Below, piece after piece: positions 26,986-35,823 of a DNA stretch of 38,064 nucleotides. Source of the stretch: Kutzneria sp. 744. Its GTDB lineage: Bacteria; Actinomycetota; Actinomycetes; Mycobacteriales; Pseudonocardiaceae. The number at the start of each line of letters is the position of its first letter. The first letter of the stretch is position 1. Made by a program: the position numbers and the translations under genes. The notes beneath the pieces are model-generated. The model made no database searches. It had not been told where the DNA came from and saw nothing but the letters and a program-made list of their open reading frames with translations. The stretch is taken from assembly GCF_000568255.1 (NCBI RefSeq), contig NZ_KK037166.1, positions 8,433,852-8,471,915 of the forward strand, in the 5' to 3' direction.

Positions 26986-29828
26986 GTAGCCGAAGGCGTA
27001 GGGAAGCGGCGCCGGCCAGGCCTTCCAAGGACAGGGCCAAGGCCCGGGGCTCGGCCAAGGAGCGGGCGATGGCCAGGCTGCGGAGGTGGAAAGCGGCGGC
27101 CGAGGGGAAGTCGCGGCGGAGCTCGGCGATGAAGCCCAGCTCGGCGAACAGGAGGTGGTCGCCGGCCTGGGACGACAAACCGGCGTAGCCGTCACGGATG
27201 TGGTGGAGGTGGCGCTCGGCGGAGTCGAGGTCGCCGGAGCGGCGGGCGCCGAGGGCGAGGCCCATCTCGGAGTGGATCTGGCCGTAGGTGTAGCCGTGCT
27301 CGACGGCGAGGCGGTGGGCCTGCTGGTGAAGGTCGCGGGCACGGTCCCAGTCCCGCTCCAGGAGGGCGAGGCGGCCGAGGCCGGAGAGGCGGGCGGAGAC
27401 CTCGGCCTGAAGCCCGAGCTCACGGGCGAGGGAGAGGCCCTCACGCTGGATGCGAGAGGCGTCGGCGTAAGAGCCGCGGATCTCGGCCAGAGTGGCCCAG
27501 AGGCGGGATGGTCTGCATCTCACCCCAACGGTCGCCGAGCCGACGGAAGATCTCGGCGCTGCGAAGGCCGTCGCGGCCGAGGGCGGCCAGGTCGCCGCGG
27601 CCGAGGGCGAGCATGGCCCGCAGGGCGAGGGAAGCGGCGATGCCCCAGTCCTCGGCGGAAGCGGTGAACATCTCCAAGGCGCGAGTGTTGACGGCGTCAC
27701 TGGCATCGGCGTCGCCGGCGCTGAAAAGGCCGTACGCGAACAGCCACAACGCCCGGGCGGGAGCGTCCTCAATGGACACTGAGGCGGCGGAGTGATCACC
27801 GGTGAGCAGGGCGAAAGCACCGTGCAGCACGACAAGCTCGGGGAAAGCGCTGTCCGCGACGGTGGACAGGGTACGGCGGGCCTCGGTCAGGCGGCCACGC
27901 AGCAGCCACCACCACGACAACGCCGCGGCCAGGCGGGCGGACTCGGCGCCGACCTCCAACGCGGCCCGCATGTTGCCGGCTTCGGCGTCGAGGCGGTCCA
28001 GCCAGACCCGCTGTTCGCTGCCCCGCAGCAAGGGATCGGCGCGCTCGGCGACGGCGAGGTAGTGCCGGAGGTGACGCTCGCGGACGGCTGCCAGGTCCTC
28101 CATCTCGTGCAGACGCTCGACGGCATACGCGGCAACGGATTCCAGCAGCCGGTAGCGATTCCCGGTCATGACGACCAAGGATCGGTCGACCAGCCGGGTC
28201 ACCAGATCCAGCACCTCCGCACGGGTGACGCCGTCGCCGGCGCACACCTCCTCGGCGGCGGCCAGGTCGCAGCCGTCGCGGTGAACGGCCAAGCGCCGCA
28301 ACACAATGCGTTCGGGCGCGCTCAGCAGCTCCCAGCTCCAGTCGATCATCGCCCGCAGGGTCTGCTGACGAGCCGGGGCGCCACGCTGCCCGAGGGTCAG
28401 GATGGAGAAGCGGTCGTGCAGCCGTACGGCCAACTCCTGCACGCCCAAAGCCCGCACGCGCGTGGCGGCCAGCTCCAGCGCCAAGGGGATGCCGTCCAGG
28501 CGCTGGCAGATCTCCGTGACGGCATCCAGATCCGAAGGCTCACAAGAGAAACCGGGCGCCGACGCGCGAGCACGGGCCAGGAACAGCGCAACGGCGTCGG
28601 GAGTCGGCAGCGGCTCGACGGCGAAGACGCCCTCGCCGGCCAGACCGAGCGGCTCCTGACTGGTGGCCAACACCCGCAGGCCGCTGGCGGTGCGCAGGAG
28701 CAGCTCGCTGAGCTCGGCGGCGGCGTCGATGACGTGCTCGCAGTTGTCCAGAACAAGCAAAGTGCGGCGGTCACGCAGCGCGGACGCGAGACCGGCGGCA
28801 CCGCCGGTCGCCCCGGGCAGGTCGTCGCGAATCCCCAGCACGGCGGCGACGACCTCCGCCAACTCGGCCGCGGTGCCAGAGCGGACCCCGGCGAACTCGA
28901 CGAGCCAGACGCCGTCCGGGAAGTCGGCCGCCCGCGCCAGGGACGCGGCGGCGGCCACGGCCAAGCGGGACTTCCCGACGCCGCCGGGGCCGGTGAGCGT
29001 GACCAAACGCGCCGTCCCACACAGCTCCGCCAGCAGTGCTAGCGCCGACGAACGACCGATCAGCGGCGTCAGGGCGTTGGGCAGGTTCGACCGCGCCGGC
29101 TCCGTGCCGCCCGCGAGGTCCTGCCGCAGCAAGGACTCGTGCAGGGACCGCAGCTCGGGACTCGGGTCGACCCCCAGCTCCTCGGCCAGCCGCTCACGCA
29201 GATCGGCGTACGAGGCGAGCGCCTCACCCTGGCGTCCGCTCAAATACAGCGCGCGCATCTGAGCGGCCCGCAGACCCTCCCGCAGCGGGTGCTGCGGCAC
29301 CGCGGCCGCGAGCTCGCCCAAGGCCAGGGCGTGCTCGCCGGCCTCCAGCCGGGCCTTGGCCAGCTCCTCCACCGCCGACAGCCGCAGCTCGGTCAGCCGG
29401 TGCGCGGCCGTCAGCGTGAACTCCTCGTCCGCGTAATCCGCGAACGGCGCGCCACGCCACAGCTTCAGTGCCTCCGAAAGCGCAGCACGGGGATCGGAAG
29501 TCGAACGGGCGTCCGCCACCAGCTGACGGAACCGCACGGCGTCCAGCGAGTCGGAGGCGTCCAGCCGCAGCCGGTAGCCCGGCGGCTGCCGTTCGACCCG
29601 GTCACCGAGGATCCGCCGCAGCTGGGAGACCTTGGCCTGCAACGCCCCGAGCGGCTTGCCCGGCGGGGCATCGCCCCACAGGCCGTGCACCAGGCCGTCC
29701 ACGCTGACCGGGGCGCCCTCATGGGCGAGCAGAACCGCGAGCAGGGCTCGCACCTTGGCCTCCGGGACGGTGACCGGTTCCCCCTGCTCGTCCCACACCG
29801 CCAGTGGGCCGAGTACCCCGAACCGCAT
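26945..29828 (-). pseudogene. SARP/AfsR-type regulator, frameshifted and 3'-truncated
   Basis: A large AfsR-like activator. Order: OmpR-type winged helix (MRFGVLGPLAVWDEQGEPV, LRRILGDRVERQPPGYRLRL), BTAD domain (to about 250), NB-ARC-like ATPase (Walker A VTLTGPGGVGKSRLAVAAAA; Walker B RTLLVLDNCEHVIDAA), then TPR-like repeats. The frame stops after GEMQTI; the family sequence continues in another frame as RLWATLAEIRGSYADASRIQ, explained by one extra base in the G run 27505-27507 (plus strand). The protein then ends abruptly after GLAGAAS as it enters the low-GC block, losing the usual last helices. It is divergent from the SDR-MFS-hydrolase operon, its probable target. ATG 29828 is well placed. 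Confidence 0.85.
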
Positions 29829-29923
29829 CCACCGCTCCCCTCCGCAAGCCCGTCGTCAGTCGATCGTAAGCAACCCCGAAGCGCCACCGCGCACTGTTGC
29901 CCCGTGTGAAGGGAGCGGCAGCC

Positions 29924-30478
29924 ATGGCCAAGTACGCGGGAACCAGGGCGGCGGTGATCGGCGCGGTCGACGACATCGGCCTCGCCATCGCGAAACGCCT
30001 GGTCGAAGGCGGTGCGCGCGTCGTGCTGACGGCGGACACCGCGGACCAGCGGGCCCACGCCCGGGCCGAACTGGGCTCGGCGGGACAGGTCGTCGCGCCG
30101 GCCGACATCGCGGCCGGTCTCGGCGACGAGGACGTGGACATCGTGTTCGCCGACGCCGTGGCCGACGCGACGCAGCTGCTGTCACGGCTGCGTGACGGCG
30201 GCTCGGTCGTGCTCACCACCCCCGCGTCCGCCGCAGGTGTCGAGGCGCTCGCCGCGGCGCTGGCGGTGCGCAGCATCCGGGTGAACGCGGTGACGCCGGG
30301 CTGCATCGCCGGCGGCGAAGCCACCCCGCTGCCGCCGCTCGGCCGGCTCGGTTCCGCCGAGGAGGTGGCCCGCGCCGCGCTGTTCCTGGCGACGGAGGCC
30401 ACCTTCACCACCGGCGCCCGCATTCCCGTCGACGGTGGCGGGAGCCATCGGAAGTCAACCAGGAGAACCGGAGCATGA
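29924..30478 (+). CDS. Short SDR-like protein lacking the catalytic Tyr-Lys
   Basis: A 184-residue Rossmann protein of the short-chain dehydrogenase family, about 60 residues shorter than normal. ATG 29924 follows GAAGGGAG. The nucleotide motif is altered (GAVDDIG; the middle Gly of GxxxGxG is Asp17). Strands VVLTADTADQ and SVVLTTPAS and the C-terminal ATFTTGARIPVDGG are recognisable, but the region with YxxxK is shortened: after SVVLTTPAS the chain runs directly to a helix and IRVNAVTPG. It should not work as a normal oxidoreductase; a binding role or loss of function is possible. The stop overlaps the MFS ATG (ATGA). Confidence 0.82.
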   Translation: MAKYAGTRAAVIGAVDDIGLAIAKRLVEGGARVVLTADTADQRAHARAELGSAGQVVAPADIAAGLGDEDVDIVFADAVADATQLLSRLRDGGSVVLTTPASAAGVEALAAALAVRSIRVNAVTPGCIAGGEATPLPPLGRLGSAEEVARAALFLATEATFTTGARIPVDGGGSHRKSTRRTGA

Positions 30479-31844
30479 GCACCCAAGAGACCACCTCCCC
30501 ACCGGTGCGGGACAACAGCGCGTCAAAACTCCCCCTCTTCGCGCTGTTGTCCCTCGCCACCGCCGTGTTCATCACCAGCCTCACGGAGACGCTGCCGGCC
30601 GGTCTGCTGCCGGCCATGAGCGGCTCGCTCGGCGTGAGCGAGTCGGCCACCGGGCAGACCGTGACGATCTACGCGCTGGGCAGTTGGATACGGTTTCTTA
30701 AAGGTGGCGCCACTAGGCGAGGGGCAACGGCCATTCTCACTCTGAGTCTACTAGCTCCTAGCCGAGCCCGCAAATGTGTTTTCAAAACGCGTCTAGAGTA
30801 GACCCAGTCGGCCACCGGGCAGACCGTGACGATCTAAGGGGGGGCACCGTGCTGACGGCGATCCCCCTGTCGACGGTGACCGCGGGCTGGCGGCGCAAGC
30901 GGTTGCTGCTGACCGCCATGGCCGGCTTCGCCGTGGCCAACACGGTCACGGCCGTGTCGTCGATGTACGGCCTGACGATGGTGGCCCGGTTCGTCGCCGG
31001 TGTCGCCGCCGGCCTGGCCTGGGCCCTGCTGGCCGGCTACGCCAGCCGCATGGTCGCCCCGAACCAGCGGGGACGGGCGATCGCCATCGCCATGGCGGGC
31101 ATTCCCGTCGCGCTGTGCCTCGGCGTGCCGGCCGGCACCTTCCTCGGGCAGCTCACCGGCTGGCGGACGGCGTTCCTGGCCATGACGGCCCTGACCGTGC
31201 TGCTGCTGGTGTGGATCGTCGCGGCCGTGCCGGACTACCCGGGGCAGGGGCGCGGTGAGCGGCCCAAGCTGCTGCCGACGCTGCGCATTCCCGGTGTGAC
31301 GCCGGTGCTGTTCGTCACGCTCGTTTTCGTGCTGGCGCACACCATTCTGTACGCCTACATCGCCACTTTCCTGACGGCGCTGGGCATGGGCGGCGACACC
31401 GACCTGGTGCTGCTGACCTTCGGCATCGCCTCCATCCTGAGCATCTGGGTCGTCGGCGCGCAGATCCACCGCCACCTGCGGATCCTCAGCGTCGTCAGCT
31501 CGCTGCTGGTCGCCGTGGCCGCGGTGCTGCTGGCCACGCTGTCCCACGACCAGGCCCTGGTGTACGTCGCCGCCGCGCTGTGGGGGCTGGGCTGGGGCGG
31601 CGTGCCGACCCTGCTGCAGACCGCGGCCGGTGAGGCCGGCGGCGAGTCGGCCGACGCGGCCCAGGCCATGCTCGTCACGCTGTGGAACGTGGCCATGGCC
31701 GGCGGCGGCGTGGTCGGCGGCGTCCTGCTCGACCTGGCCGGCAGCGGCTCGTTCCCGTGGGCCGTGCTGCTGCTGATGCTGCCGGTGATCGCGGTGGTCG
31801 TGGTCGCCCGCCGCCACGGTTTCCCCGCCCCTGCCAGCCACTGA
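30475..31844 (+). pseudogene. MFS transporter (DHA1), interrupted by 164 bp
   Basis: An AraJ-like exporter that would be 401 residues with 12 helices. It starts at ATG 30475 with AGGAGA upstream; helix 1 is FALLSLATAVFITSLTETLP. After ATGQTVTIYALG the frame enters a low-GC stretch and stops at 30801. Family sequence resumes at TVLTAIPLSTVTAGWRRKRL and continues, with MAGIPVALCLGVPAGTFLG, to the stop. Removing 30683-30846 joins the halves as YALGTVLTAI in frame. The downstream edge repeats 31 bp of the upstream edge. It belongs to the SDR-MFS-hydrolase operon. Confidence 0.87.
30641..30836. repeat. 31-bp direct repeats bracketing inserted sequence
   Basis: Identical 31-bp copies at 30641-30671 and 30806-30836, both starting AGTCGGCCACCGGGC. 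The first is part of the MFS coding sequence. The second is followed by a G-run (AAGGGGGGGCA) where the real gene should read ACGCGCTGGGCA. Between them lies about 120 bp of roughly 50% GC with no gene. No transposon ends are visible. A contig join with a poor-quality overlap fits best. Confidence 0.7.
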
Positions 31845-31851
31845 GGACACC

Positions 31852-32640
31852 ATGACTCTGCACCACGTCGAGATCGGCGACGGGACCCCGGTCCTGCTGC
31901 TGCACGGCTACACCATCGACCACCGGCTCATGCTGCCGCTGGAGTCCGCCTTCGCGGCGCGGCCGGGCTGGCGCCGGCTCTACGTCGACCTGCCCGGCTC
32001 GGGGCAATCGCCCCGGCTGTCCGGTCCCGTCACCGCGGATGCCATGGGGGAGGCGGTGTTGGGCTTCATCGACACCGCCATCGGCGACGAACCCTTTGCC
32101 GTCGTGGGCATTTCGTACGGCGGCCAGCTGGCCCGGCACGTCGTCGCCGAGCGGGGCGCGCAGGTGCTGGGCACCGCCCTGATCGCTCCGCTGGTAAAGC
32201 CAAGTGGCGCAAGGGATCTGCCCGAGCGGCAGGTTCTCACCCGGGACGAGGCGCTGCTGGCTTCCCTCGATCCGGCGGACCGGGACATCTTCACCGCCAT
32301 CGCCGTGCACCAGGACGAGGCGGGCTGGGAGCCCTTCCGCGACCACGTGCTGCCCGGCATTCGCGCACACCACCGATCCGACGCCGCCGCGCTGCTGAAG
32401 GCGTACATGCTCAGCAAGACCCCGGAAGACGTGTTCGGCACGCACCACGGGCGCCACCTGCTGGTGACCGGCCGGCAGGACCACATGGTCGGCTGGCGCG
32501 ACCAGCTTGAGCTGCTGGAACACTACCCGCGCATGACGTACGCGACGGTCGACGGGGCCGGCCACAACGTCCACCTCGACCAGCCGGCGCTCGTGGACGG
32601 CCTGCTCGGCGGCTGGCTGGACGCGATCACCCGGGACTGA
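31852..32640 (+). CDS. Alpha/beta hydrolase
   Basis: A 262-residue alpha/beta-fold hydrolase. The oxyanion motif is VLLLHGYTIDHRLM; the nucleophile Ser is in FAVVGISYGGQLARHVV (GxSxGG); the acid is Asp in LLVTGRQDHMVGWRD; the base is His in VDGAGHNVHLDQPAL. ATG 31852 lies 7 nt after the MFS stop with GGA upstream. Such enzymes cleave esters, lactones or C-C bonds. As the last gene of an operon with an exporter under a SARP-type regulator, it may inactivate an exported compound; that is inference. Confidence 0.9.
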   Translation: MTLHHVEIGDGTPVLLLHGYTIDHRLMLPLESAFAARPGWRRLYVDLPGSGQSPRLSGPVTADAMGEAVLGFIDTAIGDEPFAVVGISYGGQLARHVVAERGAQVLGTALIAPLVKPSGARDLPERQVLTRDEALLASLDPADRDIFTAIAVHQDEAGWEPFRDHVLPGIRAHHRSDAAALLKAYMLSKTPEDVFGTHHGRHLLVTGRQDHMVGWRDQLELLEHYPRMTYATVDGAGHNVHLDQPALVDGLLGGWLDAITRD

Positions 32641-32647
32641 GAAGGAA

Positions 32648-32680
32648 ACGTCGGCCGCCGACAGGGTCGGCGGCCGACGT
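32648..32680 (+). terminator. Hairpin terminator after hydrolase
   Basis: Perfect 15-bp arms ACGTCGGCCGCCGAC (32648-32662) and GTCGGCGGCCGACGT (32666-32680) with a three-base loop, 7 nt after the stop codon. Very GC-rich, without a T-run. Confidence 0.85.
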
Positions 32681-32979
32681 GTCAGCGAGTCACGCTCAAC
32701 TGTCCTTTCGGCCACGAATGCCAGCGATTTCACCGTGACGGCGGCAACATTCGCGATGGCGGCGAACGGCCCGGCCGGACGTGAGTGACCGTCGTCAACA
32801 GGGTTCACACAGTCGCACCGAAGCCGTCACACGACCATGCGCGCTGGTCAGACCGGCAAATGGCTAAGTGGGCGGCGGGCACATGATTCCCCGTCGGCAC
32901 TGCCGGTACGTTAAGTCGCGTACTGACACGCCGGTGCCGGGTCGGGCATCGGCGACACGAGCTGGGGGGCTTAAGTCAC
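32681..32979 (+). promoter_or_regulatory. Gene-free upstream region of the transposase-like regulator
   Basis: About 300 bp without a credible gene. It holds a dyad GTACG/CGTAC (32906-32910, 32919-32923) around TTAAGT, and a second TTAAGT just before the ATG (CTTAAGTCACATG). The repeated TTAAGT may be a binding half-site. No transposon inverted repeats were seen, which agrees with the downstream gene being domesticated. Confidence 0.35.
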
Positions 32980-34116
32980 ATGTCGGTGAGCAAGTTACGC
33001 CTGACCGCGTTGGACAACGGCGTCCGCGTGCAGACATTCGTGGAGGACGTTTTCACGTCCCTGCGCCGAGCCGAACAACACCGGTGGGCCCGCGCCTACC
33101 TGAGCGGTCTGATTCGCGGCACCGGCCGCAAAACACCGCGGGAGCTGGCCGCCGCCGGTCGGCTGCCGCCGGCCGCGGCGAACGGCCTGCACCAGTTCAT
33201 CAACGCCAGCACGTGGGCGTGGGAACCGGTGCGCAGGCGCCTGGCGCTGCGGATCGCCGCCAACTCCACGCCGTACGCGTGGACCGTGGCCGAGATGATC
33301 GTGCCCAAACGGGGCGCGCATTCGGTCGGAGTGCACAAACGCGGCACCGTGAACTGCCAGCGGTCGCTGGGATTTTTCCTCGCGACCGACGCCGGCTGTT
33401 TCCCGGTGGACTGGAGCCTGATCCTCAACGACACGTGGGCCTGGGACGGGGAACTGCGCCGCCGGGCCCGCATCCCCGAGTCCGAGACCGGCCGTCCCGT
33501 CGGCGCGTACGTGCTCGACTACGCCGACAACGCCGCAGCCGAGCCGGACCTGCCGGATGTGCCGTGGATGCTCGATCTGACCCACTGCGACGACGCGGCC
33601 GGCGTCCTCGCCGGTCTCGTCCGGCGGCGGCTCGACTTCGCGTGCGAGGTCGACCCGGGGCAGCTGGTGGTCACCGGGCGCACGACGGTGGTCTCCGTCG
33701 GGGAGCTGATGGAGCGGCGGGACGGCAACCAGCGGCATGTGATGGTCCGCCACGCCGCCGGCGGGCGGTCCAACGCGGTGGCGATCTACGCGGCGTCGGT
33801 GCGGCTGCCGCTGTTCGACACCTTCTCCGAGGGCCGGTCCCGCCCGGTGCGGGTGCTGGAGTGGCCGGACCAGAACCGGCAGCGCCCGTCCCGCTTCTGG
33901 ATCACCGGTTTCACCAACAAGCGGGTCGGCGAGGTGCTGTCCCTGGTCCGGGCCCGGACCGCCGCCCTGTCGACCGTGACCGAGCTCCAGGAGGACTTCG
34001 GCGCGGCCGACTTCGAGGGCCGGTCCTTTCCCGGCTGGCACCACCACATGACCATGACCTCGGCCGCATACGCCTATCGGACGCTGCACGGCGACGTGCT
34101 CGCGACCGCGGGCTGA
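32980..34116 (+). CDS. IS701-like transposase-derived protein, probably domesticated
   Basis: A 378-residue protein with the fold of IS701/DDE_5 transposases: ARAYLSGLIRGTGRKTPREL at the N-terminus, HSVGVHKRGTVNCQRSLGFF, and C-terminal DFEGRSFPGWHHHMTM. The usual first catalytic motif DE-(x)n-K-K-G reads AEMIVPKRG, so Asp is replaced by Ala104. The likely second (Asp180) and third (Glu346 in FEGRS) residues are kept. One missing carboxylate should abolish strand transfer. No terminal inverted repeats or target duplication are seen. It stands 14 nt before a response regulator and next to biosynthetic genes, which suggests use as a DNA-binding regulator. Confidence 0.8.
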   Translation: MSVSKLRLTALDNGVRVQTFVEDVFTSLRRAEQHRWARAYLSGLIRGTGRKTPRELAAAGRLPPAAANGLHQFINASTWAWEPVRRRLALRIAANSTPYAWTVAEMIVPKRGAHSVGVHKRGTVNCQRSLGFFLATDAGCFPVDWSLILNDTWAWDGELRRRARIPESETGRPVGAYVLDYADNAAAEPDLPDVPWMLDLTHCDDAAGVLAGLVRRRLDFACEVDPGQLVVTGRTTVVSVGELMERRDGNQRHVMVRHAAGGRSNAVAIYAASVRLPLFDTFSEGRSRPVRVLEWPDQNRQRPSRFWITGFTNKRVGEVLSLVRARTAALSTVTELQEDFGAADFEGRSFPGWHHHMTMTSAAYAYRTLHGDVLATAG

Positions 34117-34130
34117 GGGGGACCGGGGAA

Positions 34131-34820
34131 ATGACCAACATCCTGGTGGTGGAACGCGACACGGCCGCGGCCGAGTCGGTGGTTTTCGAGCTGCGCAGAC
34201 AGGGACACGCGGCTCGCAGCGTGCATACCGGAAAACGGGCCCTTGAGGCTTATCGGGACGCCGATCTGGTGCTGCTCTCGCTGGACATGCCCGATATCGA
34301 CGGGCTGGAGGTGTGTCGGTCGTTACGTTCGGTCAGCGATGTCCCGATGATTGCCCGATCGCATCGTGACGACGAGTTGGAGCGGGTTCTCGCGCTGCGG
34401 GAAGGCGCGGACGACTGCGTGGCCAAAACGTGGGGAATGCGTGAGGTCGGGGCCCGTATCGACGCGGTGTTGCGGCGGGCCCGCAGTAGGTCGAGCGTGC
34501 CGGAGATTATTTCCATCGACCCGCTTCGCCTCGATCAGCGGACGCGTGAAGTGCATCTGCACGACCAGTTGGTCGATGTCACGTCCAAGGAATTCGAACT
34601 GCTGTACACGCTGGCGGCCAAGCCGGAGACCGTGGTGTCGCGCAAGGAGCTGATGGCCAGCGTCTGGGGGACCACCTGGGCCACCACCAGCCGCACCATC
34701 GACACGCACGTGAGCAGCCTGCGGGCCAAGCTCGGCTCCAGCCGGTGGATCATCACCGTGCGCGGGGTCGGCTACCGGATCGGCCACGCCTGGGGCGTGC
34801 CGGCCGAATCGGCCGTCTGA
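34131..34820 (+). CDS. Atypical OmpR-family response regulator (no phospho-acceptor Asp)
   Basis: A 229-residue orphan regulator with no histidine kinase nearby. The receiver domain (1-120) keeps Lys99 (DCVAKTWG) and a Ser at the switch position (Ser77), but the phospho-acceptor site reads LVLLSLDMPDIDG, with Ser50 where Asp is expected, and the acidic pair is reduced (VERD). The C-terminal winged helix (130-225) is intact: VDVTSKEFELLYTLAAKPET and RTIDTHVSSLRAKLG then GVGYRIG. Such receivers work without phosphorylation, sometimes by binding pathway products (JadR1 is a known case). ATG 34131 follows GGGGA. It probably controls the divergent racemase/HCS-like promoter. Confidence 0.9.
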   Translation: MTNILVVERDTAAAESVVFELRRQGHAARSVHTGKRALEAYRDADLVLLSLDMPDIDGLEVCRSLRSVSDVPMIARSHRDDELERVLALREGADDCVAKTWGMREVGARIDAVLRRARSRSSVPEIISIDPLRLDQRTREVHLHDQLVDVTSKEFELLYTLAAKPETVVSRKELMASVWGTTWATTSRTIDTHVSSLRAKLGSSRWIITVRGVGYRIGHAWGVPAESAV

Positions 34821-34832
34821 GCTGGAGACAGG

Positions 34833-34862
34833 AAAGGCGCCCGGTGTCCCCGGGCGCCTTTT
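34833..34862. terminator. Bidirectional hairpin terminator
   Basis: Arms AAAGGCGCCCGG (34833-34844) and CCGGGCGCCTTT (34850-34861), 5-base loop, followed by TTTT on the plus strand. It separates the response regulator from the convergent racemase-like gene and should work for the plus strand, possibly for both. Confidence 0.85.
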
Positions 34863-34868
34863 CGTGTC

Positions 34869-35663
34869 TCAGGCCGGCTGCCGCTCCAGGCGTCGCAGGA
34901 GCGGGTGCGCGGGTTCGGCGCCCACCGCCCGCGCCGCCCACCACGCCGAGGCGAGGTTCGAGGTCAGCAGCGTGCGGTCGGTGTTTTCGCCGGCCAGCTG
35001 GGTGACGGCGGCGAGCGTGCCCATGCCGGTGCCGGTGAACAGGAACGCGCTGCCGTCCCGCACGCGATGGTCGCGCAGGCGGCTCAGGATGGCCTCGGTG
35101 GTCACCTCGTACGGGTCGAAGTGGCCGTCCCGGACCGGCACGAGCACCACGTCGTCGACCGTCAGGCCGGCCCGCAGCCAGAAGTCGCGGGAGGTGTCGG
35201 TGAGCCAGGGCTGGTACGGGGAGACCAGGGTCAGGCGGGTCACGTCGAGCGCCTCGCACGCCGCGAGGATCGCCTGCGTCGACGACTGCACGGGGAAGCC
35301 GACACGCTCGGACAGCTCGTCGCAGAAGGCCCGGTCGCCGTCCGGGTTCAGCAGGTAGTGCGAGGCGCTGCAGGCCACGACGGCGGCGTCGAGACGCATG
35401 CCGCCGAATCCGGCGAGTGTGGCCGGCAGCACATTGTTGTACGTCTCCAGCATTTCCCGGAGCCCGATTCCGGGCGTGGTCGGAAAGCGAGCGGTGTACA
35501 CATTCGCGGCCGAACCGAGCAGGTGGTTGAACTCCGGTTCCGCGGTGGGGTTCTCCGGCGGGACGACGACGCCGACCCGGGGCAGCGAGAAAAGGTCCAT
35601 GTCGACACGGTAGGTCGCCACGGCCGTGACCGGGTCGGATTTGACGGTCGACCCATCGGTCAC
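34869..35663 (-). CDS. Asp/Glu racemase-family enzyme (maleate isomerase-like)
   Basis: A 264-residue protein of the aspartate/glutamate racemase superfamily, nearest in pattern to maleate cis-trans isomerases and arylmalonate decarboxylases: LPRVGVVVPPENPTAEPEFN, then the first active-site Cys in AAVVACSASHYLL (Cys98). The second Cys, normally in S-C-T-N, is replaced (FLFTGTGMGTL), while the following TSNLASAWWAAR is kept. With a single Cys it may be an isomerase or decarboxylase with changed mechanism. GTG 35663 is the longest start; ATG 35600 is possible. Divergent from the HCS-like gene with a shared control region. Confidence 0.8.
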   Translation of the reverse strand: MTDGSTVKSDPVTAVATYRVDMDLFSLPRVGVVVPPENPTAEPEFNHLLGSAANVYTARFPTTPGIGLREMLETYNNVLPATLAGFGGMRLDAAVVACSASHYLLNPDGDRAFCDELSERVGFPVQSSTQAILAACEALDVTRLTLVSPYQPWLTDTSRDFWLRAGLTVDDVVLVPVRDGHFDPYEVTTEAILSRLRDHRVRDGSAFLFTGTGMGTLAAVTQLAGENTDRTLLTSNLASAWWAARAVGAEPAHPLLRRLERQPA

Positions 35664-35680
35664 GCACGTTTCTTTCGTTC

Positions 35681-35724
35681 CTTGACATACCTTGACACTC
35701 CCTGACCCCGCCCTGACGCGTGAC
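35681..35724. promoter_or_regulatory. Phased TGAC direct repeats in divergent promoter
   Basis: TGAC occurs at 35683, 35693, 35703, 35714 and 35721, first as CTTGACA twice, then CCTGACC and CCTGACG. The first four are 10, 10 and 11 bp apart, so they lie on one face of the helix. Tandem direct repeats with this period are the usual binding sites of OmpR/PhoP/SARP-type winged helices. It sits between the racemase-like and HCS-like genes; the atypical response regulator is the obvious candidate protein. Confidence 0.6.
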
Positions 35725-35735
35725 TCCTTGATCGG

Positions 35736-35755
35736 CCCTGCCGAATAAAGCAGGG
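35736..35755. promoter_or_regulatory. Short hairpin CCCTGC/GCAGGG
   Basis: Perfect 6-bp arms with an AT-rich 8-base loop (CGAATAAA), about 70 bp before the HCS-like ATG. It may be an operator or a leader hairpin. Confidence 0.3.
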
Positions 35756-35823
35756 TTGTTCACGTACTCGCCGAACCGTTTCATTCCGATTCGACGACCC
35801 CACTACGGAAGGAGTCGAAGGCG

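Noticed and set aside
32648-32680. Possible CRISPR-like or transposon end
   Set aside because: A single hairpin directly after a stop codon; no repeats in series and no insertion signs.
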